Assembly: GCF_014655295.1 (NCBI RefSeq)
Contig: NZ_BNBI01000007.1
Coordinates: 248,001 to 312,000, forward strand
DNA: 64,000 nt
Reading direction: 5' to 3'
Source: Streptomyces fumanus
GTDB taxonomy: Bacteria; Actinomycetota; Actinomycetes; Streptomycetales; Streptomycetaceae
In this document: piece by piece, positions 47,587 through 59,042 of the stretch
How positions within the stretch are numbered: the first letter of the stretch is position 1
Layout: each line of letters begins with the position of its first letter
The notes under the pieces: generated by a model
What the model saw: only the letters and a program-made list of their open reading frames with translations
Told to the model about the DNA's origin: nothing
Databases searched by the model: none
Made by a program: the position numbers and the translations under genes

Positions 47587-49425
47587 ATGAGTACGCCGGC
47601 TCCTGTTCTCGTGACGACTCTCGACGCGACGATCCCCGCCCCGGGCGCCCCGGCGCCCGCCCCGCCCTGGCCGTTCACCGGGCGTGTGGCAGAACGGGAG
47701 CTGGTACGCCGGTCCCTGACCGCCGGCCGCCCCGGCCTGGTGGTCACCGGCCCGGCCGGGTACGGCAAGACCCGGCTGGTCACCGAGGCGGTCCGGGGCA
47801 CCGACCACATCCGGGTGGCCGGGACGCCCGAGACCCGGCACCTGCCCTTCGCCGCCTTCGCCCACCTGCTGCCCGAGCCGGTCACGCTGCACCGCGCCGT
47901 CCGGTCGCTGACCGGCGTACGGCTGCTGCTGGTCGACGACGCGCACTGGCTCGACGACGCCTCCGCCGCCCTGGTCCACCAGATGGCCGTGCACGGCCGC
48001 ACCCGGCTGCTGGTCGTCGCCGCCGACGGCACCGCCGTACCGGAGGCCGTCTCCCGGCTGTGGACCGGCGAACTCCTGCCCCGGCTCGCCCTCGAAGCGC
48101 TGCCCCCCGAGGACACCGCCGACCTGCTCGCGGCGGCCCTCGGGGGCCCGCCCGAGCCGCTCACCGCCGGCCGGCTGCACCGGCTGTGCCGGGGCGATCT
48201 GCGGCTGCTGCGCGAACTGCTGGCCGCGATGCGCGAGCGGACCCCGCCCGGCGCCCTTCCGGAGACCGGCCAGTGGGCCTGGCGGGGACCGGTGCCGGTC
48301 ACCGCCGCCGTGCGCGAGCGGCTCGCCCCGGACCTCGACCGCTGGTCCGACGAGGAGCGCGAGACCCTCCAGCGGCTCGCCTTCGCCGAACCCCTGCCGC
48401 TCCACTGGGACCTGGACGGCCTCGACGTCCGGGTCCTGGAGCGACTGGAGGCCGCAGGACTGGTCCTCGTCGACGACGACGGCGGCACCCGCCTCGCCCA
48501 CCCGCTGCACGGCCCCGTGCTGCGCGCCACGGCCGGCACACTGCGCGCCCGCAGACTGGCCCGCGCCGCCGACGACCGGTGCGCTCCCGCCCTGGCCGCC
48601 GAGACCGCCGCCCTGACCCGCCGGACCGAACGCGACGACGTCCGCCCGGCCGCCGCGCCGGTGGGGGAGTGGCTGGTCGCCGAGGGCGCGGGACTGCCCG
48701 CCCCCGACGCGGCGGTGCGGGCCCGCTTCGCCCGGCTCGGCGGCCGGCTCAAGGAGGCCGCCGCCTGGGCCCGCGAGGGCCTGCGCGGCACCCCGGACGA
48801 CCCCGCCTGCCGTACGGAACTCGCCCTGGCCGCCGCCCAGTGCGGGCCCCCGGGCGCCGGGGACCCGGCCGCCGCGCCGGTCTGGGCCGCCGCCGCGCGC
48901 GGAGACCTGGCCGGGGCGGTCGCGGCCGTCGCCGAGGACGCCTACGACGCCGTACGGCTCGGCGCGCCCGAGCGGGCCGCCGGGCGGCTGGGCGGGGTGT
49001 TCGCCGCGCACGCCGACGCCCTGGCCCGGCGCGACGGACCCGCCCTGGACCGGGCGGCCGGGGAACTGCGGCAGCGGGGCTTCCTGCTGTTCGCCGCCGA
49101 GGCGCACGCCCAGGCCGCCGCCGCGCACCGCGACCCGGCCGCCGCCCGCACCGCCCGCACCCGGGCCGTCGCCCTGGCCCGGCGCTGCCAGGGCGCCCGC
49201 ACCCCGGCCCTGTCCGGCCTGGTCCTCGGCGAACTCACCGCCCGCCAGCGGCAGATCGTCACCCTGGCCGCCGCCGGCCTGAGCAACCGGCAGATCGCCG
49301 AACGCCTCACCCTCTCCGTGCGCACCGTCGGCAACCACCTCTACAGCGCCTACGCCCGCCTCGGCGTCGGCGACCGCGCCACCCTGCCCTGGCTGGTGGA
49401 CCTCCCCGAGGCGCAGCCCGCGTGA
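47587..49425 (+). CDS. LuxR-family regulator with N-terminal ATPase domain
   Basis: This 612-residue protein has an early Walker A GPAGYGKTRL, Walker B VRLLLVDDAHWLDD, a Glu/Ala/Arg-rich middle, and a C-terminal LuxR helix-turn-helix (ELTARQRQIVTLAAAGLSNRQIAERL, then RTVGNHLYSAYARLGV). It is smaller than the cluster LAL. It is divergent from the HQxxH zincin gene across 71 bases. There is no clear ribosome site before ATG 47587, so it could be leaderless or start at GTG 47611. The target genes are unknown. It is next to, but probably not part of, the CHAT module. Confidence 0.88.
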   Translation: MSTPAPVLVTTLDATIPAPGAPAPAPPWPFTGRVAERELVRRSLTAGRPGLVVTGPAGYGKTRLVTEAVRGTDHIRVAGTPETRHLPFAAFAHLLPEPVTLHRAVRSLTGVRLLLVDDAHWLDDASAALVHQMAVHGRTRLLVVAADGTAVPEAVSRLWTGELLPRLALEALPPEDTADLLAAALGGPPEPLTAGRLHRLCRGDLRLLRELLAAMRERTPPGALPETGQWAWRGPVPVTAAVRERLAPDLDRWSDEERETLQRLAFAEPLPLHWDLDGLDVRVLERLEAAGLVLVDDDGGTRLAHPLHGPVLRATAGTLRARRLARAADDRCAPALAAETAALTRRTERDDVRPAAAPVGEWLVAEGAGLPAPDAAVRARFARLGGRLKEAAAWAREGLRGTPDDPACRTELALAAAQCGPPGAGDPAAAPVWAAAARGDLAGAVAAVAEDAYDAVRLGAPERAAGRLGGVFAAHADALARRDGPALDRAAGELRQRGFLLFAAEAHAQAAAAHRDPAAARTARTRAVALARRCQGARTPALSGLVLGELTARQRQIVTLAAAGLSNRQIAERLTLSVRTVGNHLYSAYARLGVGDRATLPWLVDLPEAQPA

Positions 49426-49428
49426 GAC

Positions 49429-52062
49429 TCAGGCCGCCCCGAACGCCGAGAACGCCCACCCGGTCGCCTGGTGCACCGCGTCGCCCGGCAGCGCCGCCCG
49501 CGCGTCGCGCAGCGCCTCGGCCAGCGAGAGCCCGGCGCCCAGGCCCTTGTGCAGGGCGAGCATCAGCGGCACCACCGCCGCGTCGTTGACCGGCGCGCTG
49601 CACGCCACCACCCCGGCCGTGCCGAGCGGCAGCAGGGCCGTGACCAGCCCGAGCAGCTCGTCCGCGCCGACGGACGCGAACCGGGCGGTGTCGCAGCAGG
49701 ACAGGATGATCCGGTACGGGCTGCGGTCCAGGCGCTCGAAGTCATGGACGATCAGCGGCCCGTCCGCCATCCGCAGCGACGAGAACAGCGGGCTGTCCGC
49801 GCGGAACGTGCCGTGCGCCGCGATGTGCGCCAGCGCCGCCCCGTCCAGCTCCCGCAGCACCCGCGGCACCCGCGCCCCGTCCCCCTCCAGCACCACCGGC
49901 CGCCCGTCCCCGCCGGCGCCGCGGCCACTGCCGTACCCCTGCGCGAGCGGCGGCACCTCCGCGCCCCCGCTGGCCAGCCCCGGACCGCGCACCAGGACAT
50001 GGCGGCCCCCGGGCGGCGGCGCGGTCCACCGGGCGCGCAGCCAACTGCTCGCCGACGGGGACACGCTGAGCACCCGGTCCCGCAGCGCGGGCAGCAGCGC
50101 CCAGGGCACCATGTGCAGCCGGGCCGGCGGCACCACGACCACCGGACCGGAGCCGAGCTGGGCCGCCGCCGGCCCGAACAGCAGCTCCTCCAGGCGCCGC
50201 CCCGCCGCCTCCACCAGCGGAAGCCGCGCCTCCGCGCCCGGGTGGGCCAGCCGCCGCAGCCCGGCCTGCACATGCGCGGCCTCCCGCTCCGCCTCCGCCA
50301 GCAGCCCGCCCTCGAACCGCCGCACCCGCCCCTGCCCGCACAGCAGCACCTGCACCCGCCCGTCGAGCACGGCCAGCTCCACCAGCCGTACGTCGTCGCC
50401 GAGCGCCGCCAGCAGCCGGCCGACGTCGAACCGGTCGCCGCCGCCGGGCGCCTCGCCCCGCATGTGCAGGGTCCGCGAGCGCACCTCCCGCTCCAGGCGC
50501 CGCTGCTCCCGCTCCAGCGCGGCGACCGGCCGCCCCTCCATCCGGGCGCTCTCCGCGCGGGCCGCGATGACCCGGAACGCGGTGAGGTCGCCGAGCAGCG
50601 CCGGATCGGCGGGCGGCCGGGTGGGCGGCGCGGCCAGCACCGTCGCCCGCCACCGCTCGCTCCACACCAGCAGCCGCCGCGGCCCGCCCGAGGCGAGCGA
50701 CGCCTTCTGCGCCAGCGCCGCCAGCTCCGCGCCCTGCGCGGTGGCACGGGCCCGCAGCTCCGAGGCGCCCAGCGTCATCCGGTGGTCGTCCAGCACGTCC
50801 AGACCGCGCCGGCACGCCTCCAGCACGCCCCGCGTCGACCCGGCCGCCCGGGCCCGCAGCGCCTGCGCCGCCCAGCCGGTCATCCGGGCCAGCGGCGGCC
50901 CGTTGTGCCGGCTGCGGGCGGCCACCGACAGATGCCGCTCCGCGTCCGCCGTCCAGTCCAGGCTCAGCGCGATCCGCCCGGCCAGCAGCGACGCCTCCGG
51001 CGCGGCCGGCGCCCCGAACGAGGCCAGCTTCTCCGCCACCGCCGCCGCCTCCCCGACCAGCCGCCCCGAGGCCCGCCCGGTCGCCACCCGGGCCTCGATC
51101 AGCACCAGCCGGGCGTGCGTCTCGTACCAGGTGCGGCGCTGCGCCGCGAACAGCCGTACGGCGACCGCCGCGCGGGCTATCGCGGTCTGCGCGTCCCCCG
51201 CCGACTGCGCGGCCCGCGCCGCGACCAGCAGCAGTTCCGCCTTGCGGGTGGACTGCCCGCCGATGCGGTCCAGCACGGCGATCGCGGCGTCCGCCTCGGC
51301 CAGCGCCTCGGAGGCCAGCCCGGCCGCCATCAGGACCTCGCAGCGCCGGATGTTCAGCACGAACGTCGGCGTACCCAGCGCCGCGTACCGCACCTCGGCC
51401 TCGTCCAGCAGCTTCAGCGCGGCCGGGATGTCCCCGGACCGGAACGCGGCCAGCCCTCGGCTCTCCACCGCGTCGGCCTTGTCGTGCTCCTGGCCGGTGG
51501 TGTCCCACAGCGCCTCCGCCGCCGTGAAGTCGGCGTCCGCCCGGTCCACCGCGCCCAGCGCCAGATGGACGGTGGCCCGCAGGGTCAGCGCCCGCGCCGT
51601 CCAGATCGTGTCGTCGGCCTGCCGCAGCACGGGAATCGCCCGGCGCACGTCCTCCAGCGCCTCGCCGTGCCGGCCCAGCACCCACCAGACGTACGCCCGC
51701 CGGTACAGCACCCGCGCCCTGGTGTGCCCCATGCCCCGGCGCACGCCCCGCTCGAACGCGGCCAGCCCGTCCCGGGTGCGCCCCGCGTGCACCAGTGCGA
51801 CCCCCAGGGTGGCCAGGACGTCCGCCTCCCGGTCGGCCGAGTCGGCGCCGGCCGCCAGGTCACGGGCGCGCCGCAGATGGTCCAGGGCCAGGCGGGTGTC
51901 GCCGAAGTCCCGCTGCCAGATGCCGATCACCTGGTGGGCGACCGAGGCGTGCAGCGGCGGCGGAGCGGCGCCGAGCACCTTCTCCGCCCTCGCCAGTGCC
52001 TCGTTCGGGGCGGCGAACACCATCGGCAGCAGTTCGAGAACCGAGTCGCTTCCCGCTGTCAC
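49429..52062 (-). CDS. TPR-CHAT protein (caspase-like peptidase domain)
   Basis: This protein of about 877 residues has an N-terminal two thirds built of tetratricopeptide-like helices (LALDHLRRARDLA, VLATLGVALVHAGRTRDGLAAFERGV). The C-terminal CHAT domain has the catalytic His in HIAAHGTFRADSPLFSSL and Cys in IILSCCDTARFASVGADE, then GTAGVVACSAPVND. CHAT proteases are caspase relatives used in conflict and proteolytic signalling. It is divergent from a signal-less subtilase, a sigma factor and a small protein. The start is uncertain: GTG 52062 is proposed, and ATG 52116 would overlap the promoter region of the subtilase. Confidence 0.88.
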   Translation of the reverse strand: MTAGSDSVLELLPMVFAAPNEALARAEKVLGAAPPPLHASVAHQVIGIWQRDFGDTRLALDHLRRARDLAAGADSADREADVLATLGVALVHAGRTRDGLAAFERGVRRGMGHTRARVLYRRAYVWWVLGRHGEALEDVRRAIPVLRQADDTIWTARALTLRATVHLALGAVDRADADFTAAEALWDTTGQEHDKADAVESRGLAAFRSGDIPAALKLLDEAEVRYAALGTPTFVLNIRRCEVLMAAGLASEALAEADAAIAVLDRIGGQSTRKAELLLVAARAAQSAGDAQTAIARAAVAVRLFAAQRRTWYETHARLVLIEARVATGRASGRLVGEAAAVAEKLASFGAPAAPEASLLAGRIALSLDWTADAERHLSVAARSRHNGPPLARMTGWAAQALRARAAGSTRGVLEACRRGLDVLDDHRMTLGASELRARATAQGAELAALAQKASLASGGPRRLLVWSERWRATVLAAPPTRPPADPALLGDLTAFRVIAARAESARMEGRPVAALEREQRRLEREVRSRTLHMRGEAPGGGDRFDVGRLLAALGDDVRLVELAVLDGRVQVLLCGQGRVRRFEGGLLAEAEREAAHVQAGLRRLAHPGAEARLPLVEAAGRRLEELLFGPAAAQLGSGPVVVVPPARLHMVPWALLPALRDRVLSVSPSASSWLRARWTAPPPGGRHVLVRGPGLASGGAEVPPLAQGYGSGRGAGGDGRPVVLEGDGARVPRVLRELDGAALAHIAAHGTFRADSPLFSSLRMADGPLIVHDFERLDRSPYRIILSCCDTARFASVGADELLGLVTALLPLGTAGVVACSAPVNDAAVVPLMLALHKGLGAGLSLAEALRDARAALPGDAVHQATGWAFSAFGAA

Positions 52063-52112
52063 CCCATGGATGGTAGTGCTCCGCAACCGCGCCCCACAGG
52101 TTCGTGTCTGTA

Positions 52113-52141
52113 TCAATCGACGGCAAGCGGACTCTGATTGA
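52113..52141. promoter_or_regulatory. Inverted repeat TCAATC-N17-GATTGA between CHAT and subtilase genes
   Basis: TCAATC at 52113-52118 and GATTGA at 52136-52141 are perfectly symmetrical with 17 bases between. They are centred in the divergent promoter region, just before the ribosome site AGGAGG (52158-52163) of the subtilase. It is a candidate operator for joint control of both transcripts. Confidence 0.6.
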
Positions 52142-52170
52142 CGACCGCCGGCTCAGTAGGAGGATCCGCC

Positions 52171-53607
52171 ATGGCGCCACCACAGCGATTCCGCGAGCAG
52201 TTCGACCAGATCCAGCGCTCGATGCCCGACGTCCCCCTGGCGATGGGCCCGGACGACTCCGCCGAGTTCTTCTACGAGAAGGGCGTCGTCCTGGCCCGCG
52301 ACGGCGAGGAGGCCCGCCTCGTCGAGGACACGGTCCGCGAGCACTTCACCGCCGCCCCCGGCCTCACCGCCGAGCACGTGCGCCGGGCCGGCCCGGAGAC
52401 CAACCGCACCGGCGTCACCCGCATCCAGGTCGGCGACCCCGCTCGGGGCGACCACAGAGGCGACCCGGCCGTGGCCAACGCGCTGCGCTCGCTGCGGGCG
52501 GCGGAGAGCCGCACGGGACGCAGACTGGTCAGCCGCAACCACGTCGTGCACATCGCGGTGAACGCCTGCCCCGGCGACGAGCCGGTGCCCGTGCCCCGCT
52601 CCGAGCAGCCCAACCCCGCCCCGGCCGGCACACCGTACGACCCGGAGACGGCGGTCGGCGTCCTGGTCGTCGACACCGGCCTGATGGCCGACCACCGCGA
52701 CTGCCCGCTGCTGGCCCACACCCGCGGCGACGCCCAGATCCAGGAGTGCGACGAGGCCGGCGTGCTCCAGCAGTACGTCGGCCACGGCACGTTCATCGCC
52801 GGACTGCTCGCGGCCGTCGCGCCCAACACGGACATCACCGTGCGCAACACCCTCAACGACGCCGGGGCGATCCTGGAGTCCGAGTTCGGCGCCAAGCTGT
52901 TCGAGGCCGTGGACCAGGGCGGCTGGCCCGCCGTCCTCAGCCTCTCCGCCGGCACCTCCAACGGCCGCACCGACGGCCTGCTCGGCATCCAGGCGTTCAT
53001 GGAGGAACTGCGCGACCAGGAGACCCTGCTGGTCGCCGCCGCCGGCAACAACGGCAGCGCCACCCCGTTCTGGCCCGCCGCCTACGCCGACCTGCCCGGC
53101 TGGGAGAGCGCGGTGCTGTCGGTCGGCGCGCTGCGCGGCGACGGCGAGTACGGCGCCTGCTTCACCAACCACGGCGCCTGGGTCAAGGCGTACGCCCCCG
53201 GTGAGCGCCTGGTCAGCGCCCTCACCGGATTCCGTACGCCGGTGCCGTACGTCTACCAGCACTCCACCTACGACACCTGCCGGTACGGCTTCGGCTACTC
53301 CTGCACCTGCCGGACGCCCCGGCACACCGGTGTGCTCAGCGAGCCGGGCGAGGTCCCCGGCAAGCCGGACCAGGTGATGTTCGAGGGGTACGCGCAGTGG
53401 AGCGGCACGTCCTTCGCCGCCCCCGTGGCGGCCGGCCTGGTCGCCGCCCACATGACCGCCCAGGGCGAGGCCGACCCGCGCAAGGCCCGCGCCCAGCTCC
53501 TCGCGGCCAACGCCGAGTACGCCGAGGTGCGCGGGGCGCACGTACCGGCGCTGCTGCCGCCCACGTGGCGCCCGGTGCCGGTCGATCCGCCGGACGAGGC
53601 CGCATGA
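52171..53607 (+). CDS. Cytoplasmic subtilisin-like serine protease (S8)
   Basis: This 478-residue protein has the full S8 triad: Asp in VVDTGLMADH, His in GHGTFIAGLLAA, oxyanion Asn in AAAGNNGS and Ser in SGTSFAAPVAAG. The first 160 residues are a pro- or adaptor-like domain and there is no signal peptide, which is unusual for subtilases. A Cys-rich insert (DTCRYGFGYSCTCR) lies before the Ser. ATG 52171 follows AGGAGG. It is divergent from TPR-CHAT and followed by a sigma factor, so a protease cascade controlling transcription is possible; this is inference. Confidence 0.93.
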   Translation: MAPPQRFREQFDQIQRSMPDVPLAMGPDDSAEFFYEKGVVLARDGEEARLVEDTVREHFTAAPGLTAEHVRRAGPETNRTGVTRIQVGDPARGDHRGDPAVANALRSLRAAESRTGRRLVSRNHVVHIAVNACPGDEPVPVPRSEQPNPAPAGTPYDPETAVGVLVVDTGLMADHRDCPLLAHTRGDAQIQECDEAGVLQQYVGHGTFIAGLLAAVAPNTDITVRNTLNDAGAILESEFGAKLFEAVDQGGWPAVLSLSAGTSNGRTDGLLGIQAFMEELRDQETLLVAAAGNNGSATPFWPAAYADLPGWESAVLSVGALRGDGEYGACFTNHGAWVKAYAPGERLVSALTGFRTPVPYVYQHSTYDTCRYGFGYSCTCRTPRHTGVLSEPGEVPGKPDQVMFEGYAQWSGTSFAAPVAAGLVAAHMTAQGEADPRKARAQLLAANAEYAEVRGAHVPALLPPTWRPVPVDPPDEAA

Positions 53608-53666
53608 CGGGCGGAAGGGCCCCCTCCACGGCGTACGATGACGTGTCGTACACGAGGGGTGGAACC

Positions 53667-54242
53667 GTGGACCGTACAGATGTCGGCGCGCTCGTCCAGT
53701 CCGCCGCCGACGGTGACGCGGGGGCCTGGAAGGCGCTGGTGGAAGGGCTGGGCCCGCTGGTCTGGTCGGTGGTGCGCGCGCACGGGCTGTCCGACGCCGA
53801 CGCGCACGAGGTGTACCAGACGGCCTGGTTCCGTTTCGCCCAGCACCTGGGCCGGCTGCGGGAGCCGGAGAAGGCCGGCTCCTGGCTGGCGAGCACCGCG
53901 CGGCACGAGTGCCTGAAGGTGTTCCGGGCCTCGCGCCGCTGGACCCCGACCGACGACCCGCAGGTGCTGGACCGGGTCAGCGAGGACCGCACGCCGGAGG
54001 AGTCGGTGCTCGACTCCGAGGAGGCCGCCGCGCAGAGCGAGCGGGTCCGCAGGCTGTGGCAGGAGTTCGAGGCGCTGGGCGAGCGGTGCCGGCAGTTGCT
54101 GCGCGTGCTGATCGCGTCGCCGCAGCCCAGTTACCAGGAGGTGTCGGCGGCGCTGGGCATCGCCGTGGGCAGCATCGGGCCGACGCGCCAGCGCTGCCTG
54201 CGCCGACTGCGGGCCCGGCTCGAATCACGGGGGGCGGTATGA
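53667..54242 (+). CDS. ECF-type RNA polymerase sigma factor
   Basis: This protein of about 191 residues has sigma region 2 (AWKALVEGLGPLVWSVVRAHGL, ADAHEVYQTAWFRFAQHL, SWLASTARHECLKVF) and region 4 (LIASPQPSYQEVSAALGIAVGSIGPTRQRCLRRL). GTG 53667 with GAGG upstream is preferred; ATG 53604, overlapping the protease stop in ATGA, is an alternative that adds 21 residues. Between these two starts lies an inverted repeat GTACGA-N7-TCGTAC (53633-53651), which would suit a promoter or operator. The stop overlaps the next small gene. Confidence 0.9.
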   Translation: MDRTDVGALVQSAADGDAGAWKALVEGLGPLVWSVVRAHGLSDADAHEVYQTAWFRFAQHLGRLREPEKAGSWLASTARHECLKVFRASRRWTPTDDPQVLDRVSEDRTPEESVLDSEEAAAQSERVRRLWQEFEALGERCRQLLRVLIASPQPSYQEVSAALGIAVGSIGPTRQRCLRRLRARLESRGAV

Positions 54243-54703
54243 ACGAGCGGGGTACGCACGACGACGGCGGGTTCGAGGAGTCGCCGCTGGAGGAGGAGCT
54301 GCGCCGGGCGGCGGCCATCCTGGACCCGGTGCCGGCCGAGCTGAGCCGGCTCGCCGTCGAGGCGTTCGCGCTGCACGACCTGGACGCGCGCCTGGCCGAG
54401 CTGACCTTCGACTCGCTGATCGACGGCATCCCGGTACGGGGCGAGAGCGACCCGCCGCGGATGCTGACCTTCCACGCGGGCGAGGTGAGCCTCGACGTGG
54501 AGGTGAGCGCGCAGGGGCTGATCGGCCAGGTGCTGCCGCCGCAGCCGGCCCGGATCGAGGTGCTGAGCGGACCGGGGACCGCCCGTCCGCTCGCCGCGGA
54601 CGACCTGGGCCGGTTCACCGCCGACGTGGCACCGGCCGGCCCGTTCGCGCTGCGCCTGCGGGCGGGCGGCGAGGTCGTCGTCACCGAGTGGCTGCGCGCC
54701 TGA
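54239..54703 (+). CDS. Small conserved-looking protein coupled to the ECF sigma factor
   Basis: This is a 154-residue soluble protein that I do not recognise. An acidic N-terminal helix region (EESPLEEELRRAAAILDPVPAELSRLAVEAFALHDLDARLAELTFDS) is followed by a compact beta-rich part (MLTFHAGEVSLDVEVSAQGLIGQVLPPQPARIEVL) that resembles an Ig-like or carboxypeptidase-regulatory fold. It has no membrane segment. Its ATG overlaps the sigma stop (ATGA), so an anti-sigma or cofactor role is possible, and the protease next door could act on it. These are inferences from position only. Confidence 0.8.
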   Translation: MNERGTHDDGGFEESPLEEELRRAAAILDPVPAELSRLAVEAFALHDLDARLAELTFDSLIDGIPVRGESDPPRMLTFHAGEVSLDVEVSAQGLIGQVLPPQPARIEVLSGPGTARPLAADDLGRFTADVAPAGPFALRLRAGGEVVVTEWLRA

Positions 54704-54740
54704 CCCGCGGGCGCCCGTCCCCGCGGCGGGCGCCCGCCGG

Positions 54741-55538
54741 TCAGTGCGAGACCGCGTCGACCAGCGCCGCCAGCGCCCCGGCCAGCCTGCCCAGACCGGG
54801 GCCGGCCGGGCCGCCCGGCTCCCTCATGTAGGTGTCCCGGCGGATCTCCACCATCAGCGCGCCGACCTCGGCCCGCCGGCCGTAGAACTCCAGCGGTACG
54901 TACGTCCCCGCGAACGGGCTGTCCAGGCCCGTCCCCCCGCACCCGGCGAACGCCTCCCGCGCGGCGGCGAGCAGTCCGGGCGAGGTGTGGAAGGCGTCGG
55001 TGCCCAGGCAGACCGGCGGGCGCGGGCCGTCGCCGTGCAGCTCGTACGGCAGCCGCTCGCCGGGGTAGGAGTGCACGTCGACGATCACCGCCCGGCCGGT
55101 GGCGGCGAGCCGGCCGGCGACCGCCTCGGTCATCGCCCGCGCGTACGGCCGGAAGTACCGCTCGATCAGCGGCTCCGGGTCGGTGTCCGCGGGCCGCAGC
55201 TCGGCACCGTGCGCGGTCCGGGTGTAGACCGCGCCCATGCCGACGGCCGTCATCTCCTCCCGTTCGTCCGGGAACCGCTCGGGGTCGACGACCAGCCGGG
55301 AGAGCCGGTTGACGAACCGCCAGGGCCGGGTCCCGGCGAGTCCGGCCGCCGCCTCGGCCAGTTCGGCGGTGTGCGCGTCGGTGAGGTGGTCCAGCTCCCG
55401 CTCCAGTTCCGCGTCGTCCAGCACGATGCCGGACCGCACGTCGGGCGGGATCCGCCGGGCGGAGTGCGGGACGTGCAGGATCACGGGGGAGTGCGGGGCG
55501 CCGGGCAGCAGCGCGAAGGAGGACGGGGCGTCGGTCAT
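54741..55538 (-). CDS. N-formylglutamate amidohydrolase family protein
   Basis: This 265-residue enzyme has the family motifs ILHVPHSAR, DHLTDAHTAEL, RFVNRLSRLVVDPERF and VIVDVHSYPGERLPYE, and a conserved late EIRRDTYMRE. The family hydrolyses N-formyl-glutamate or related amides, for example in histidine breakdown. No hut genes are near, so the actual substrate is open. It is a housekeeping-type gene downstream of icd. Confidence 0.9.
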   Translation of the reverse strand: MTDAPSSFALLPGAPHSPVILHVPHSARRIPPDVRSGIVLDDAELERELDHLTDAHTAELAEAAAGLAGTRPWRFVNRLSRLVVDPERFPDEREEMTAVGMGAVYTRTAHGAELRPADTDPEPLIERYFRPYARAMTEAVAGRLAATGRAVIVDVHSYPGERLPYELHGDGPRPPVCLGTDAFHTSPGLLAAAREAFAGCGGTGLDSPFAGTYVPLEFYGRRAEVGALMVEIRRDTYMREPGGPAGPGLGRLAGALAALVDAVSH

Positions 55539-55572
55539 CGGCGGGGCCGCTCCGGTCGGTCGGGAAGACGGA

Positions 55573-55608
55573 CACCCCGCCGCCTCCGCGCGGGAGGCCG
55601 ACGGGGTG
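55573..55608 (-). terminator. Hairpin terminator after icd
   Basis: CACCCCG (55573-55579) pairs with CGGGGTG (55602-55608) and inside it GCCTCC pairs with GGAGGC, giving a stem with one internal loop, just downstream of the icd stop on the minus strand. Confidence 0.7.
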
Positions 55609-55627
55609 CCCGTGGGGTCGGCGGGGA

Positions 55628-57847
<2,220 letters not shown>

Positions 57848-57917
57848 CGGGTGCTCCGCTCCACGTCTGCAACATTGCTCGACATCAAGATATCTCGTGA
57901 TCGACCCTGACTCGACA

Positions 57918-57946
57918 GGGGCCGCCGGGAGATTCCGGACGGCCCC
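57918..57946 (-). terminator. Hairpin between mscS-like gene and icd
   Basis: GGGGCCGCCGG pairs with CCGG-A-CGGCCCC across a short loop, with a single bulged base. It lies after the minus-strand channel gene and before icd. Confidence 0.65.
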
Positions 57947-57965
57947 CGCCGGTTCGGGGTCCGGC

Positions 57966-59042
57966 TCAGTGCGCGGTGATCTCCTCGCCGCTGCGCTGGT
58001 GCGGGAAGACCACGGCGCCCTGCTGGAGGGCGACGGTCCGGGCCGGCGAGGGGATGCGGATGCCCTCCTCGCGGTAGCGCCGGTGCAGCTTCTTGATGAA
58101 CTCGTGCTTGATCCGGTACTGGTCGCTGAACTCGCCCACGCCCAGGACCACCGTGAAGCCGATCCGGGAGTCGCCGAAGGTGTGGAAGCGGACGGCCGGC
58201 TCGTGCTCCGGGACGGCCCCGGTGATCTCCGTCATCACCTCGGTGACCACCTCGGCGGTCACCCGCTCCACCTGCTCCAGATCGCTGTCGTACGCCACCC
58301 CGACCTGGACCGTGATGGTCAGCCGCTGCTCGGGCCGCATGAAGTTGGTCATGTTGGTCTTGGCGAGCTGCCCGTTGGGGATCACGATCAGGTTGTTGGA
58401 CAGGTCGCTGACGGTGGTCTGCCGCCAGTTGATGTCCTCCACATAGCCCTCCTCGCCGCTGCTGAGCCGGATGTAGTCACCGGGCTGCACGGTCTTGGAG
58501 GCGAGGATGTGGAGGCCCGCGAAGAGGTTGGCGAGGGTGTCCTGCAACGCCAGGGCGACCGCCAGACCGCCCACGCCCAGCGCGGTCAGCATCGGCGCGA
58601 TGGAGATGCCGAGGGTCTGCAGCATCACCAGGAAGCCGATGGCCAGCACCAGGACCCGGGTGATGTTGACGAAGATCGTGGCCGATCCGGCGACCCCGGA
58701 GCGGGACGTCGTCACCGTCCGCACCAGGCCGGCCACGACCCGGGCCGCCGACACCGTCACCACGGCGATGAACAGCACCGTCAGCCCCTGGTTGACGTTG
58801 TGCTGCACCGTCCGGGTCAGCGGCAGCGCCGCCGCGGCGCCCGCCGCGCCGCTCAGCACGGCGGCCCACGGCACCACCGAGCGCAGCGCGTCCACGATCA
58901 CGTCGTCGCCGCTCCAGCGGGTGCGGCCGGCGTGCTTGCCGAGCCAGCGCAGCAGCATCCGCGCCAGGAAGGCGCCGATCAGCCCGGCGGCCAGCGCGAT
59001 GCCGGCGAACACCAGGTGGTCCACGGTGAGGTCACGGATCAC
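57966..59042 (-). CDS. MscS-family small mechanosensitive ion channel
   Basis: This 358-residue membrane protein has N-terminal segments (HLVFAGIALAAGLIGAFLA, VVPWAAVLSGAAGAAAALPL, GLTVLFIAVVTVSAARVVAGL, ITRVLVLAIGFLVMLQTLG). The pore-lining glycine/alanine helix ALGVGGLAVALALQDTLANLFAG and the beta domain IRLSSGEEGYVEDINWRQTTV follow, then NLIVIPNGQLAKTNMTNF. It releases solutes on osmotic downshock. It is unrelated to the cluster. Confidence 0.94.
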   Translation of the reverse strand: MIRDLTVDHLVFAGIALAAGLIGAFLARMLLRWLGKHAGRTRWSGDDVIVDALRSVVPWAAVLSGAAGAAAALPLTRTVQHNVNQGLTVLFIAVVTVSAARVVAGLVRTVTTSRSGVAGSATIFVNITRVLVLAIGFLVMLQTLGISIAPMLTALGVGGLAVALALQDTLANLFAGLHILASKTVQPGDYIRLSSGEEGYVEDINWRQTTVSDLSNNLIVIPNGQLAKTNMTNFMRPEQRLTITVQVGVAYDSDLEQVERVTAEVVTEVMTEITGAVPEHEPAVRFHTFGDSRIGFTVVLGVGEFSDQYRIKHEFIKKLHRRYREEGIRIPSPARTVALQQGAVVFPHQRSGEEITAH

